A stretch of DNA of 64,000 nucleotides, taken from contig CAVTEI010000007.1 of assembly GCA_963733765.1 (NCBI GenBank), positions 248,001-312,000 of the forward strand, written 5' to 3'. Position numbers and translations under genes: made by a program. The notes beneath the pieces were generated by a model that saw only the letters and a program-made list of their open reading frames with translations, was not told the origin of the DNA and ran no database searches. This DNA is from DATKAS01 sp963733765 (lineage in GTDB: Bacteria; Actinomycetota; Acidimicrobiia; Acidimicrobiales; DATKAS01). Below, piece by piece: positions 54,633-63,741 of the stretch (position 1 is its first letter; each line of letters starts with the position of its first letter).

Positions 54633-55805
54633 ATGACCGAAGTCGTGATCGTCGAAGCCGTCCGCACGCCCGTTGGCCGACGTGGTGGCGGGCTCTCCAG
54701 CGTCCATCCCGCCGATCTCCTCGCCACCGCGCAAGCGGCGCTCGTCGAGCGCTCCGGCATCGACCCCAGGGACATCGGGCAGGTCGTCACCGGATGTGTG
54801 AGCAAGGTCGGCGAACAGGGCTTCAACATCGGGCGCACCGCATGGCTCGCCGCCGGCCTACCGCTCTCAGTGGCGGCGACCACGATCGACACGCAGTGCG
54901 GCTCCTCCCAGCAGGCGACGAACTTCGCGACGTCATTGGTGGGTTCCGGGGTCGTCGACGTCGCGGTCGCGTGCGGCGTAGAGGTCATGAGCCGGGTGCC
55001 GATCGGCGCCGACAGCCGCGGCGAGTACGGCCGGCCGATCCCGAAGTCGTACTTCGGTCGATACGAGATGACGTCGCAGTTCGAAGGCGCCGAGCGCATC
55101 GCCGAGAAGTGGGGCATCACCCGCGACGACACCGACCACTTCGGCCTCGCGTCGCAAGAGCGTGCGATCCGGGCGTGGAACGAGGATCGCTTCGCCGGAT
55201 CGATCGTGGAGGTCGACGCCCCCGATCTCGATGAGGATGGCAAGCCAACGGACACGACGCACCACGTCGCGAGGGACGAGGGCCTGCGGGAGACGTCGCT
55301 CGAGAAGCTCGCCGCGCTGAAGCCGGTCGCACGCGAGGACGGCGTGCACACCGCCGGCTCGTCTTCGCAGATCTCCGACGGCGCCGCCGCGGTGCTGTTG
55401 ATGACCGCCGAGCGGGCCGACGCTCTCGGGCTGAGAGCTCGTGCCCGTGTCGTCGACACCTGCCTCGTCGGCGTCGACCCCGTCCTCATGCTCACCGGTC
55501 CCATCGACGCCACCCGCAAGCTCTTCGACCGCACCGGCCTCACGATGGACGACATCGACACGACCGAGATCAACGAGGCGTTCGCCTCCGTCGTGCTGGC
55601 GTGGGCCAAGGAGATGCGTCCCGACATGGAGAAGGTGAACCCGAACGGCGGCGCCATCGCCCTCGGCCATCCCCTCGGTGGCACCGGGGCGGTGCTGATG
55701 ACCAAGGCGCTCTACGAGCTCGAGCGCACGGGCGGGCGATACGGCCTCGTGACCATGTGCTGCGGCGGCGGGCTCGGCACCGGCACCATCATCGAACGCC
55801 TGTAG
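54633..55805 (+). CDS. Thiolase (acetyl-CoA acetyltransferase)
   Basis: 390 residues. The nucleophile Cys is in TIDTQCGSSQQATNFATSLV. The His is in NEAFASV-context, the second His in ALGHPLGGTGAVLMTKAL, and the second Cys in TMCCGGGLGTG. It cleaves or condenses acyl-CoAs (beta-oxidation or acetoacetyl-CoA synthesis); direction unclear. It follows the YeaQ-like gene by 19 bases. Confidence 0.93.
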   Translation: MTEVVIVEAVRTPVGRRGGGLSSVHPADLLATAQAALVERSGIDPRDIGQVVTGCVSKVGEQGFNIGRTAWLAAGLPLSVAATTIDTQCGSSQQATNFATSLVGSGVVDVAVACGVEVMSRVPIGADSRGEYGRPIPKSYFGRYEMTSQFEGAERIAEKWGITRDDTDHFGLASQERAIRAWNEDRFAGSIVEVDAPDLDEDGKPTDTTHHVARDEGLRETSLEKLAALKPVAREDGVHTAGSSSQISDGAAAVLLMTAERADALGLRARARVVDTCLVGVDPVLMLTGPIDATRKLFDRTGLTMDDIDTTEINEAFASVVLAWAKEMRPDMEKVNPNGGAIALGHPLGGTGAVLMTKALYELERTGGRYGLVTMCCGGGLGTGTIIERL

Positions 55806-55880
55806 AGGCTGATTCCCGAAAACGCCAAGAAACCAGCCTTGGTGGGAGTTGTGTCACACCCTCGTGCGACTATCTGAGTG

Positions 55881-56390
55881 ATGCGCCGCCTGCTCCTCGC
55901 CGCCCTCGTGCTGTTCGGCTTCGTCGCGGCGGGGTGCACCACGACGTCGTCGAACACCGGGAGCGCCTCGGGCCCCGGCGAGGCGGTGGTCCAGCGTGTG
56001 GTCGACGGCGACACGATCGTGGTGAGCATCGCCGGACGAGACGAACGGGTGCGTCTGATCGGCGTCGACACGCCTGAAAGCGTCGATCCCCGCAGTCCCG
56101 TCCAGTGCTACGGAAAGGAGGCCTCGGCGTTCACGACGCAGCTCTTGCCGCCGGGCACCGTGGTGCGCCTCGAGCGCGACGTCGAGGCGCGCGACCGCTT
56201 CGATCGGTTGCTCGCGTACGTCTACCGGGTCTCCGACGGGCTGTTCGTGAACTTCGAGCTGGCCCGGGCCGGCTACGCGCAGGTGCTCACGATCCCGCCG
56301 AACGTCGCCTACGCCGAGGAGTTCCGGGTGGCCGCGGCCGCGGCGCGCCAGGCGGGCAGTGGGTTGTGGCGCGCCTGCCCCGACGCCTGA
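55881..56390 (+). CDS. Thermonuclease-like (SNase) lipoprotein
   Basis: 169 residues. The signal peptide MRRLLLAALVLFGFVAAGC has a lipobox (VAAGC). The SNase fold shows VVDGDTIVV, VRLIGVDTPE and LARAGYAQV; catalytic Arg and Glu/Asp residues lie in VRLIGVDTPES and LERDVEARDRF. It is probably an outer-surface Ca-dependent nuclease. A GTG codon lies directly before the ATG. Confidence 0.9.
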   Translation: MRRLLLAALVLFGFVAAGCTTTSSNTGSASGPGEAVVQRVVDGDTIVVSIAGRDERVRLIGVDTPESVDPRSPVQCYGKEASAFTTQLLPPGTVVRLERDVEARDRFDRLLAYVYRVSDGLFVNFELARAGYAQVLTIPPNVAYAEEFRVAAAAARQAGSGLWRACPDA

Positions 56391-56454
56391 CAGCGTCCCG
56401 GTCCGCGACGCCCCTTCGCGACGCGCGGCCGTAGGCGCCGGTATCTTCCGAGAC

Positions 56455-57288
56455 GTGGCAACCCTGGCCGAGCGGCTCGGCTACCGGCCGGATGACCGCC
56501 TGCTCATCATCAGCTGCGACGACCTCGGCGCGTGTCACGCCTCGAACGTCGGGGTCTACGAGGCCCTCCGCGACGGCGTGGCGACGAGCGCATCGCTCAT
56601 GGTGCCGGCGCCCTGGGCGCGCGAGGCCGCCGCCCAGTACCGCGGTGAGGACATCGGCGTGCACCTCACCCTCAACGCCGAGCACGAGCTGTACCGGTGG
56701 GGCCCGGTCACCCACGCGCCGTCATTGCTCGACGGCGACGGCGGCTTCCCGCGGCGCGTCGACGACCTCTGGGACCACGCCGACCTCGATGAGGTCCGCC
56801 GAGAGTGCCGGGTCCAGATCGAGCGGGCGATCCTGTGGGGCTTCGACGTCACGCACCTCGCGTCGCATCTCGGGTCGATGTCGCTGCGACCGGAGTTCTT
56901 CGACATCTACCTCGAGCTCGCCATCGAGTTCGCGCTGCCCATCCGCCTCCCGAGCGCCGAGACCGAGGCGGCGACCGGGTTCCCGTTCCGGCGGCTGGCC
57001 GCCGAGGAAGGCGTGCTGTTCCCGGATCACTTCATCCCCGCGCAGCAGGCGGGCAGCCGAGCGCGCGTCGAGCGCGTCCTCGCGGAGCTTCCCGGGGGAG
57101 TCACCGAAGTGCACGTGCAGCCGATGATCGACACACCGGAGGTGCGAGCGCTCTCTCCCCACTGGGAGGCATGGGTCGACGACCATGCGCTCGTCGTCCA
57201 CGACGATGCGCTCGGCGAAGCGATCGCTCGCACCGGTGCGCATCTGATCGGCTTCCGTCAGCTCCGCAGCGCGCAGCGCGACACCTGA
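56455..57288 (+). CDS. YdjC/ChbG-like carbohydrate deacetylase
   Basis: 277 residues. The metal site opens with LLIISCDDLGACHASNVGVY (Asp pair) and continues with DIGVHLTLNAEHE (His) and THLASHLGSMSLRPEFF (His ligand). The family removes N-acetyl groups from chitooligosaccharides or similar sugars. The start is GTG 56455; the upstream frame is open but unconserved. Its TGA overlaps the ATG of the next gene. Confidence 0.85.
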   Translation: MATLAERLGYRPDDRLLIISCDDLGACHASNVGVYEALRDGVATSASLMVPAPWAREAAAQYRGEDIGVHLTLNAEHELYRWGPVTHAPSLLDGDGGFPRRVDDLWDHADLDEVRRECRVQIERAILWGFDVTHLASHLGSMSLRPEFFDIYLELAIEFALPIRLPSAETEAATGFPFRRLAAEEGVLFPDHFIPAQQAGSRARVERVLAELPGGVTEVHVQPMIDTPEVRALSPHWEAWVDDHALVVHDDALGEAIARTGAHLIGFRQLRSAQRDT

Positions 57289-57677
57289 TGCGTCGCGGCG
57301 GCCTCGTGGCGGCAGTCACCCTCGTCGCGCTCGCGACGGTCGGGCTCGCCGCGTGCGGGGACGATGCCGACATCCCGGGCCGCGCCGACGTCGCCGACTC
57401 GCTCCCGGACAGCGTCGCGACGGTCCGGTCGACCTCGTCGGGACTCGAGCCGGCGATGGTCGAGGTGACAGCGGGTGAAGGAGTGACGTTCACGAACGAC
57501 GACGACGTGCCGCATCGCATCGTGGCGATCGACGCCTCCTTCGACACGGGCATCCAGGAACCCGGCGACTCCACGCTCGTCGTGTTCGGCGAACCCGGCA
57601 CCGTGGAGTTCGAGGACGCGCTCGACCCGGATCGAACGGGCGAGGTGCGCGTTGCTCCTCCTCCTCAGGGCTCCTAG
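57288..57677 (+). CDS. Cupredoxin-fold lipoprotein with a degenerate copper site
   Basis: 129 residues. A signal peptide with lipobox LAAC is followed by a plastocyanin-like domain: VEVTAGEGVTFTNDDDVPHR (His of the usual copper site). Where amicyanin-type domains carry Cys, His and Met in a pattern like C-x-x-H-P-x-M-x-G, this one reads DALDPDRTGEV: all three appear replaced by Asp, Asp and Arg. It is thus unlikely to hold type 1 copper and may be a structural or binding protein. Its stop lies in the first copy of a 14-base tandem repeat. Confidence 0.72.
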   Translation: MRRGGLVAAVTLVALATVGLAACGDDADIPGRADVADSLPDSVATVRSTSSGLEPAMVEVTAGEGVTFTNDDDVPHRIVAIDASFDTGIQEPGDSTLVVFGEPGTVEFEDALDPDRTGEVRVAPPPQGS

Positions 57678-57710
57678 TACTCGGCTCCTAGTACTCGGCT
57701 CCTAGTACTC
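57669..57710. repeat. Three perfect tandem copies of a 14-base unit
   Basis: ggctcctagtactc occurs at 57669-57682, 57683-57696 and 57697-57710. Copy 1 contains the stop of the cupredoxin gene and copy 3 the stop of the convergent SCP2 gene. Confidence 0.9.
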
Positions 57711-58094
57711 AGTGACCTCGCGGATCTGTTCCTGGATCGCCTTGTACTCGGGGCTCGCGGTGAGCGGCATCAGCGCCATCAGCTTCGCCATGTTTCCGGT
57801 CACCTTCATCTTCCCCTGCATGAACGCCGCGTTCGGATCGAGAGAGCCTTCCTGCACGAGGCGGTTGTCGGCGTACGACACCGCCATGGTGAGCTCTGCG
57901 TCGGGGTCCTGCCCGAGCTTCGCCTCGACGAGCTTGCCCTTGTCGACGACCCAGTAGAACCAGCAGTCGTCGGCTCCGTCGGGCATGTTCGTGATGCGGT
58001 ACTGCATGCGCGCGTTGGTCTCTGCACGTTCAGGAAACGACTGCCCGAGGCGCACGACCTCGTCGAGCCACTCCTGCGTGAGGTACTTCGCCAT
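57702..58094 (-). CDS. SCP2 sterol-binding-domain protein
   Basis: 130 residues, a single SCP2 fold with a hydrophobic pocket: CWFYWVVDKGKLVEAKLGQD, AELTMAVSYADNRLVQEGSL and AAFMQGKMKVTGNMAKLMAL. Relatives bind fatty acids, sterols or acyl-CoA. It lies 17 bases downstream of mca and is probably co-transcribed. Confidence 0.9.
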   Translation of the reverse strand: MAKYLTQEWLDEVVRLGQSFPERAETNARMQYRITNMPDGADDCWFYWVVDKGKLVEAKLGQDPDAELTMAVSYADNRLVQEGSLDPNAAFMQGKMKVTGNMAKLMALMPLTASPEYKAIQEQIREVTEY

Positions 58095-58111
58095 CGGGCG
58101 AGAGTATCCCC

Positions 58112-59002
58112 CTAGGTCTTCGCCCTCGCCCCGAGATCGGAGCGGATGCCCGCGAACAGATCGTCCTCGAGCTCACCGGCGGGAGGCGTGCCCACGAGGC
58201 TGCGGGCGAGCACCCAGTCCTCCCATGGGTACAGGTCCGTGAGCACCTCATCGGACAGCCCGAACCAGAACGGCGAGGTCGGATCGATCTGCGTCGCGTG
58301 CGCGAGCAAGGCAGCGCGTCGCGCGCCGAGGAAGCCCCGCACGTCGATGCGCGTCGTGATGCGGTCGTCCTGCCACGGTCGTTCGAACCACTTCGCGTCG
58401 AACGGGGACTCGAGACCCATCTCGAGCATCTTGTTGTGCACGGCTTCCATGCGGGCACGGGCCCAGATCGTGTAATAGAGCTTGAGCGGCTGCCAGGGCT
58501 CACCGAGCTCGGGATACCACTCCGGATCACCCGCGCGTTCGAACGCGGGCAGCGAGATCTCGTGCACCCGTAGGTGATCGGGATGCGGGTAGCCGGCCTG
58601 CTCGTCGCCGTAGGTGATGATCACCTGCGGCCGCTCGCGGCGCAGCACCGCAACCAGACGTCCGACTGCCTCGTCGAAGTCGGCCCGGGCGAAGCACTCG
58701 CCGTTTTGGTTCGCTTCCGAGTCGGGCATGCCCGAGTCGCGGTAGCCGAGCATCACGACCTCGTGGTAGCCGATGACACGCGCGGACTCCGCGAGCTCGG
58801 CGGCACGAATCTCGCCGATGTTCTCCCGAACCTCGGGCCGGTCCATCGCCGGATTGTGGATGTCGCCCTCCTCACCACCCGTGCAACAGACAAGGACACT
58901 GCGGACGCCTTCGCTGCTGTACCGGGCGACAGTGGGCGCGCCCTTCGACGCTTCGTCGTCGGGATGCGCGTGCACGGTGAGGAGACAGAGCGGTTGATCC
59001 AC
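58112..59002 (-). CDS. mca: Mycothiol S-conjugate amidase
   Basis: 296 residues of the PIG-L/MshB zinc deacetylase superfamily. The zinc motif AHPDDE is in LLTVHAHPDDEASKGAPTVA, with the third ligand in YPHPDHLRVH. The length and the C-terminal extension (WFERPWQDDRITTRIDVRGF) fit Mca rather than the shorter MshB. It cleaves mycothiol conjugates to export mercapturates. The start is GTG 59000-59002. It supports an actinobacterial origin. Confidence 0.92.
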   Translation of the reverse strand: MDQPLCLLTVHAHPDDEASKGAPTVARYSSEGVRSVLVCCTGGEEGDIHNPAMDRPEVRENIGEIRAAELAESARVIGYHEVVMLGYRDSGMPDSEANQNGECFARADFDEAVGRLVAVLRRERPQVIITYGDEQAGYPHPDHLRVHEISLPAFERAGDPEWYPELGEPWQPLKLYYTIWARARMEAVHNKMLEMGLESPFDAKWFERPWQDDRITTRIDVRGFLGARRAALLAHATQIDPTSPFWFGLSDEVLTDLYPWEDWVLARSLVGTPPAGELEDDLFAGIRSDLGARAKT

Positions 59003-59059
59003 GCCGAGAACGGTAGCGGCGCCCCCCGCGAACCCGGTCACGGCGTTACCCTCAATCTC

Positions 59060-59542
59060 GTGGACGACCCTGAGGTCTGGCGGTGGATCTGGCTGGCAGC
59101 GGCCGTTGTGTTCCTGCTCGGGGAGATGTTCGCGTTCGGGTCGTTCTTCCTCCTGCCTTTCGCCATCGGCGCAGTGGTCGCCGCGATCCTCGCTTTCGCC
59201 GGCGTGGGGGTCGGCTGGGAGTGGCTGGCTTTCGTCGTGGTGTCGATCGCGTCGCTGGCGTGCCTCTATCCCCTCCGTCACCGCCTCGATCGAGCCCGCC
59301 CTGCCGAGGGGATCGGCTCCCGGCGGTTGATCGGCCAGCCGGCGCTCGTGCTCGAACCCGTGCCCGCCGGCCCATCCGAGCTCGGCCTGGTGCGGGTGGG
59401 TCGGGAGGAGTGGCGGGCCGAGAGCCGGGACGGCCGGGCGCTCCCCGCCGGCACGAACGTTCGTGTCGTCGACGTCCAGGGCACGCGGGTGATCGTCTGG
59501 CCCGTCGACGAGATCGCCAATCCCCCTGACTTGAAGGCCTAG
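59060..59542 (+). CDS. NfeD-family membrane protein
   Basis: 160 residues. Several membrane segments (WIWLAAAVVFLLGEMFAFGS, AIGAVVAAILAFAGVGVG) are followed by an OB-fold domain (GQPALVLEPVPAGPSELGLV). NfeD proteins work with SPFH proteins in membrane quality control or microdomains. The GTG at 59060-59062 is used. An SPFH gene follows after 9 bases. Confidence 0.9.
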   Translation: MDDPEVWRWIWLAAAVVFLLGEMFAFGSFFLLPFAIGAVVAAILAFAGVGVGWEWLAFVVVSIASLACLYPLRHRLDRARPAEGIGSRRLIGQPALVLEPVPAGPSELGLVRVGREEWRAESRDGRALPAGTNVRVVDVQGTRVIVWPVDEIANPPDLKA

Positions 59543-59551
59543 GAGGCCACC

Positions 59552-60571
59552 GTGGTCGCCGTCATCGTCCTCGCCGCTCTCGCCCTGTTGCTCTTCGTGT
59601 TCGTCGCGGCGGGCGTGCGCATCGTGCGCCCGTTCCAGCGCGGCATCGTCGAACGACTCGGTCGTTACAAGGAGACCGTCGATCCTGGGCTGCGCATCAT
59701 CATCCCGTTGATCGAGCACCTGCGGCTCGTCGACATGCGGGAGCAAGTCGTCGACGTGCCCCCTCAAGAAGTCATCACGAAGGACAACGTGGTCGTCTCG
59801 GTCGACGCGGTCGTGTACTACGAGCCGACCGACGCGCAACGTCTGGTCTACAACGTCGCGAACTTCATGCTCGCGGTGACAAAGCTCGCCCAGACGAACC
59901 TGCGCAACCTTGTCGGCGACCTCCAGCTCGACGAGGCGCTGACCTCCCGAGATCAGATCAACAACCATCTCCGCCAGATCCTCGACGACGCGACCGACAG
60001 CTGGGGTGTGCGGGTGAAGCGAGTCGAGCTGCAGCGCATCGATCCGCCGCCGGACGTGATGCACTCCATGCACGAGCAAATGAAGGCCGAGCGCACCCGC
60101 CGCGCCGTCGTGCTCACCGCATCGGGCGAACGAGAGGCGGCGATCGCACGTGCGCAGGGGCAGAAGGAGTCCGCGATCCTCGAGGCCGAGGGTGTTCGGC
60201 AGCGCCAGATCCTCGAAGCGGAAGGGCAGGCCGGGGCGATCAAGGCGGTGGCCGAGGCCGAGCGCTACCGCCAGATCACCGTGGCCGAGGGGCAGGCGCA
60301 GGCAACGGAGAGCGTGTTCCGCGGCATCCACGCCGGCAACCCCACACCGGATCTCCTCGCGATCAAGTACCTCGAGGCGCTGCAGGCGATCGCGAACGGT
60401 CGCGCGACGAAGATCTACCTTCCGGCCGACACGAGCAGCATGATGGGCTCACTCGCGGGCGTCGCCGAGCTGTTCCGCAACGCCGGCGACCGCGACATCA
60501 ACGGCAATGGCGAGGGCGACGACGACGTCCCGATGCTCGCTCCTCCCCCGCCGCCCCCCGACGCTCAGTAG
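59552..60571 (+). CDS. SPFH/Band 7 (slipin-like) protein
   Basis: 339 residues. One N-terminal membrane helix, then the SPFH domain (VDVPPQEVITKDNVVVSVDA) and a coiled-coil with ERE/AEG repeats (QKESAILEAEGVRQRQILEA). The C-terminus is acidic and Pro-rich. It forms oligomers in membrane microdomains with NfeD. AGGAGG precedes the GTG start at 59552. Confidence 0.93.
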   Translation: MVAVIVLAALALLLFVFVAAGVRIVRPFQRGIVERLGRYKETVDPGLRIIIPLIEHLRLVDMREQVVDVPPQEVITKDNVVVSVDAVVYYEPTDAQRLVYNVANFMLAVTKLAQTNLRNLVGDLQLDEALTSRDQINNHLRQILDDATDSWGVRVKRVELQRIDPPPDVMHSMHEQMKAERTRRAVVLTASGEREAAIARAQGQKESAILEAEGVRQRQILEAEGQAGAIKAVAEAERYRQITVAEGQAQATESVFRGIHAGNPTPDLLAIKYLEALQAIANGRATKIYLPADTSSMMGSLAGVAELFRNAGDRDINGNGEGDDDVPMLAPPPPPPDAQ

Positions 60572-60581
60572 GTCTCGGCGT

Positions 60582-61955
60582 TCAGCAGGGGCGCAGCGCG
60601 CCGGCGGGGCTCGCCCTCAACGTCACCGCCGGCGTGTCGATCGGCTCGGCGGGAAGCTCCACCGCTAACCCGCGATCGCGTGTGCTCCAGCTGAGCGGCG
60701 CGTGGTGGCCGAGCATCGTGATCGTCGCCACCGAATCCGCGGTCACGCCTTCGAGGGTGAGTGTGCGTCCCGGCGGGCGGCCGAGCGCGCACGCGTAGGT
60801 CGCATCAGCTCCCGAGGTGAAGCGGACGTCCAGCCCCTCGGCAGTGGACCCCGCCGCTTTCGTCCAGGGCGAGGTGTCGTAGATCGCCTCGCCGTTCACT
60901 CGCAGCCACCAGCCGAGGCCGAGCAGCCGCTCGGCTTGGGCGTGCGGAATGCGTCCGTCGGCGGCCGGTCCGACGTTCAGCAGCAGGTTGCCGTTCTTGC
61001 TCGCGATGTCCACCAGCATGTGCACGAGTCCGTCGACGGTCACCAGCGCCGCGTCGGGCTCATTGCGGTTCAGCCCGAACGAGTGGCCGATGCCGCGGCA
61101 CGACTCCCACTTCTCGGCAGTGATCTCGGCCATGGTTGCGTATTCGGGAGTGGTGAAGTCAGCGTGGGCGGTGCCGCCGGACACTCCGAGGAAGTCGAAC
61201 CGGTTGTTGACCACTCCGTCGGGATAGGCGTTGTAGTAGTCCGCGAACAGCTGCGGCGAATCTCCCGCGGTGGGGTAGCCGATGTCGTTCCAGAGCACGG
61301 CGGGCCGGTATCGCTCGATCAGCTCCCGCCAGTGCGCGTCGGCGTAGCGCGCGTACTCGTCGCCCTGCGGGATCGCCTTGACCATCGACCGGAACGAGTC
61401 GATGCCCGCGCCACCGAAGGTCCAGTCGAGTCCGCCGGAGTAGTACAAGCCGTAGGTCAGCCCCCGAGCGCGAACCGCGTCGCCGAGCTCGCCAACGAGA
61501 TCACGGTCGCTGTGCCATCCCTCCTTGAAGGGATTCGGATGCCGACTCGGCCAGAGCAGGAAGCCGTCGTGGTGCTTCGTCACGAACACCACGTACCGGG
61601 CGCCGGCCGCTGCGAACAGGTCGGCCCAGATGCTCGGATCCCAACCTCGGATCGCTTCCTTGAACTGCGGCGCGAACGCGTCGTACGGGTAGTCGACCCC
61701 GTAGGTGTCGCGGTGGTGAGCTTGCACCGGGCTGCCCTCGAGCGCGAGCGAGTTGAGGTACCACTCCGTATAGGGCGTGTTCCGAAAGGGGTCCTGCTGG
61801 TCGAACATGGTGCCCGAGGTCGGCGCCCAGGCCGGGATCGAGAACACTCCCCAGTGGATGAAGATGCCGAACTTGGCGCCGCCGAACCAGGCGGGCACCG
61901 GATGTGCGCGCAATGATTCGAGAGTCGGTTCGTAACGCACGCCATCAGACGGCAC
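60582..61955 (-). CDS. Alpha-L-fucosidase (GH29)
   Basis: 457 residues. GH29 blocks are FGIFIHWGVFSIPAWAP, YVVFVTKHHDGFLLWPSRHP, then VLWNDIGYPTAG, whose Asp is the likely nucleophile. A small beta-sandwich follows at the C-terminus. No signal peptide is seen, so it may act in the cytoplasm on imported oligosaccharides. The start is GTG 61953-61955 (a second GTG is four codons later). Confidence 0.88.
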   Translation of the reverse strand: MPSDGVRYEPTLESLRAHPVPAWFGGAKFGIFIHWGVFSIPAWAPTSGTMFDQQDPFRNTPYTEWYLNSLALEGSPVQAHHRDTYGVDYPYDAFAPQFKEAIRGWDPSIWADLFAAAGARYVVFVTKHHDGFLLWPSRHPNPFKEGWHSDRDLVGELGDAVRARGLTYGLYYSGGLDWTFGGAGIDSFRSMVKAIPQGDEYARYADAHWRELIERYRPAVLWNDIGYPTAGDSPQLFADYYNAYPDGVVNNRFDFLGVSGGTAHADFTTPEYATMAEITAEKWESCRGIGHSFGLNRNEPDAALVTVDGLVHMLVDIASKNGNLLLNVGPAADGRIPHAQAERLLGLGWWLRVNGEAIYDTSPWTKAAGSTAEGLDVRFTSGADATYACALGRPPGRTLTLEGVTADSVATITMLGHHAPLSWSTRDRGLAVELPAEPIDTPAVTLRASPAGALRPC

Positions 61956-62019
61956 GGCGGCACGGTAGGCGACACCACGGTGCCTTCGGATGGGGAGGGC
62001 GGGCTGCCAGACTCGACCG

Positions 62020-62607
62020 GTGCGTTTTTCGCTCCGGGTCGCCATGGTGGCCGTCGCTCTCGCGGTCGTTCTCCTCGTCGGCGCGTGTTCCAACGACGGG
62101 CGCACGTTGGCTCCGGCGAGCCCCGACCAGACGGCCAGCATCATCACGACCTCGACGCTTCCCCCTGACGCCACCTTCCAGCTCGCGACGCCGTTCGGCT
62201 CGACGACGCCGATCCAGCAGCAGTACACGTGCGAAGGAGACGACATCTCCCCGCCCCTGTCGTGGGTGGCGGTGCCGACAGGCACCGCGGAGCTGGCGCT
62301 CGTGGTCACCGACACGGACGCAGACGACTTCGTGCATTGGGTCATCGCCGGGATGGACCCCGAGATCGTGACCGAGATCCTCGAGGGCCAGCCGCCGCGG
62401 ACGGCAGTGGAGGCGGACAACGACTTCGGGCGGCTCGGATGGTCGGGACCCTGCCCACCCGGCGGCGAGACCCACAGCTACGTCTTCACGCTCTACGCGC
62501 TGTCAGAGTCGGTGAGCCTCGACAGCGGCATGGCTCCTGACGAAGCGATCGGCCTCATCCAAGGCGCCTCGGCCGAACAGACATCGGTGACCGCGGTCTT
62601 CCCGTGA
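62020..62607 (+). CDS. PEBP (YbhB/Raf-kinase-inhibitor-like) lipoprotein
   Basis: 195 residues. Signal peptide with lipobox VGAC (VALAVVLLVGACSND), a Thr/Ser-rich spacer, then the PEBP domain: CEGDDISPPLSWVAVPTGTA (anion site DISPPL), DFVHWVIAGMD and GGETHSYVFTLYAL. The function of bacterial members is unknown. The GTG at 62020 begins the signal peptide; the upstream ATG adds nine atypical residues. Confidence 0.9.
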   Translation: MRFSLRVAMVAVALAVVLLVGACSNDGRTLAPASPDQTASIITTSTLPPDATFQLATPFGSTTPIQQQYTCEGDDISPPLSWVAVPTGTAELALVVTDTDADDFVHWVIAGMDPEIVTEILEGQPPRTAVEADNDFGRLGWSGPCPPGGETHSYVFTLYALSESVSLDSGMAPDEAIGLIQGASAEQTSVTAVFP

Positions 62608-63041
62608 ACGCAGAGGTCCGCGTCGCGACCTTCGCCGAGCTGACCCCGCTGCAGCTCTACCGGATCTTGAAGTTGCGTGCGGATGTGTTCGTGGTCGAGC
62701 AGGACTGCGTCTATCCGGACATCGACGACCGCGATCTCGAGCCCGACGCTCGCCACATGTGGATCGAGGACGACGACATCGTGGTCGCGTACCTCCGTGT
62801 CGTGGCGGAGCCGCCAGGAGGCGTCTGGCGGATCGGGCGTGTCGTCACCGCTGCGGGTGCACGAGGCGAGGGGCACGCGTCCGGCCTCGTGCAGCGGGCA
62901 CTCGCGCTCACCCAAGGGCCGGTCGTCCTCGCCGCACAGTCGTACCTCGTCGAGTGGTACAGCAGCCTGGGTTTCCAGGTCGACGGCCCTGAATTCCTCG
63001 ACGACGGCATCCCCCACACTCCGATGCGTCTCACCCGCTGA
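62604..63041 (+). CDS. ElaA-like GNAT acetyltransferase
   Basis: 145 residues. ElaA pattern LYRILKLRADVFVVEQDCVY, then IGRVVTAAGARGEGHASGLV (acetyl-CoA binding loop with a variant A-R-G-E-G). The substrate is unknown. GTG 62604 overlaps the PEBP stop. Confidence 0.9.
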   Translation: MNAEVRVATFAELTPLQLYRILKLRADVFVVEQDCVYPDIDDRDLEPDARHMWIEDDDIVVAYLRVVAEPPGGVWRIGRVVTAAGARGEGHASGLVQRALALTQGPVVLAAQSYLVEWYSSLGFQVDGPEFLDDGIPHTPMRLTR

Positions 63042-63063
63042 CCTCGTCGGCCGATAATGAGAC

Positions 63064-63741
63064 GTGCTGTTGGCCATCCTGATCGGCGGGGCCGCAATGG
63101 CCGCCGGACTCGTGAGCCTGACGATGTTCCTCGGCGAACGAAACCGCGCGCACGCGCTCGCGACTTCGGCGAAACGCCACGGCCTGTGCTTCTCGCCGAT
63201 GGACCACTTCAACTGCGCGAGCCCACCGTTCGATCTGTTTCGAGAGGGGGACGGACGCGGGACTGAGAACGTCATGTGGAGGGCAACGGGAAACGTCCCC
63301 ATCCGCGTCTTCGACTACTGGTTCTACGACGAGTCGGAGGAGCAGAACGGCTCGACACATCGGTCGTATCACCGCCGGACGTGCGCGACCGCGGACGTCG
63401 GGTGGATGTGGCCGAAGCTCTCGCTGGCGAAGGAGAGCCTCGTCAGTCGGGCCACGGGCGCGCTGGGCGCGCGAGACCTGGAGTTCGAGTCCGAGGAGTT
63501 CAACCGGACGTTCTTCGTGACCTCCGAGGACCGTCGCTTCGCCAACGTGTTCCTCGACGCTCAGATGATCGACCTGCTCGCGTCGACGAAGGGGTTCGTG
63601 GAGATCGAGGTCCACAACCGGTGGATCCTCCTGCACACCGAGCGGCTGAAGGGCGAGGAGCTCCCGGCGTTGTTCAAGTTGACCGAGGAGATCGTGTCGC
63701 GCATCCCCACGCTCGTCTACGAGATGTGGCCGGCCCGATGA
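63064..63741 (+). CDS. Membrane-anchored protein of unknown function, upstream of LemA
   Basis: 225 residues. One N-terminal membrane helix (LLAILIGGAAMAAGLVSLTM), then a soluble domain with two Cys-containing segments (HFNCASPP, RRTCATAD) and EFESEEFNRTFFVTSEDRRF, which is reminiscent of domains found near LemA genes. It has no confident family. Its stop overlaps the LemA start (ATGA), so the two are probably translated together. Confidence 0.65.
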   Translation: MLLAILIGGAAMAAGLVSLTMFLGERNRAHALATSAKRHGLCFSPMDHFNCASPPFDLFREGDGRGTENVMWRATGNVPIRVFDYWFYDESEEQNGSTHRSYHRRTCATADVGWMWPKLSLAKESLVSRATGALGARDLEFESEEFNRTFFVTSEDRRFANVFLDAQMIDLLASTKGFVEIEVHNRWILLHTERLKGEELPALFKLTEEIVSRIPTLVYEMWPAR

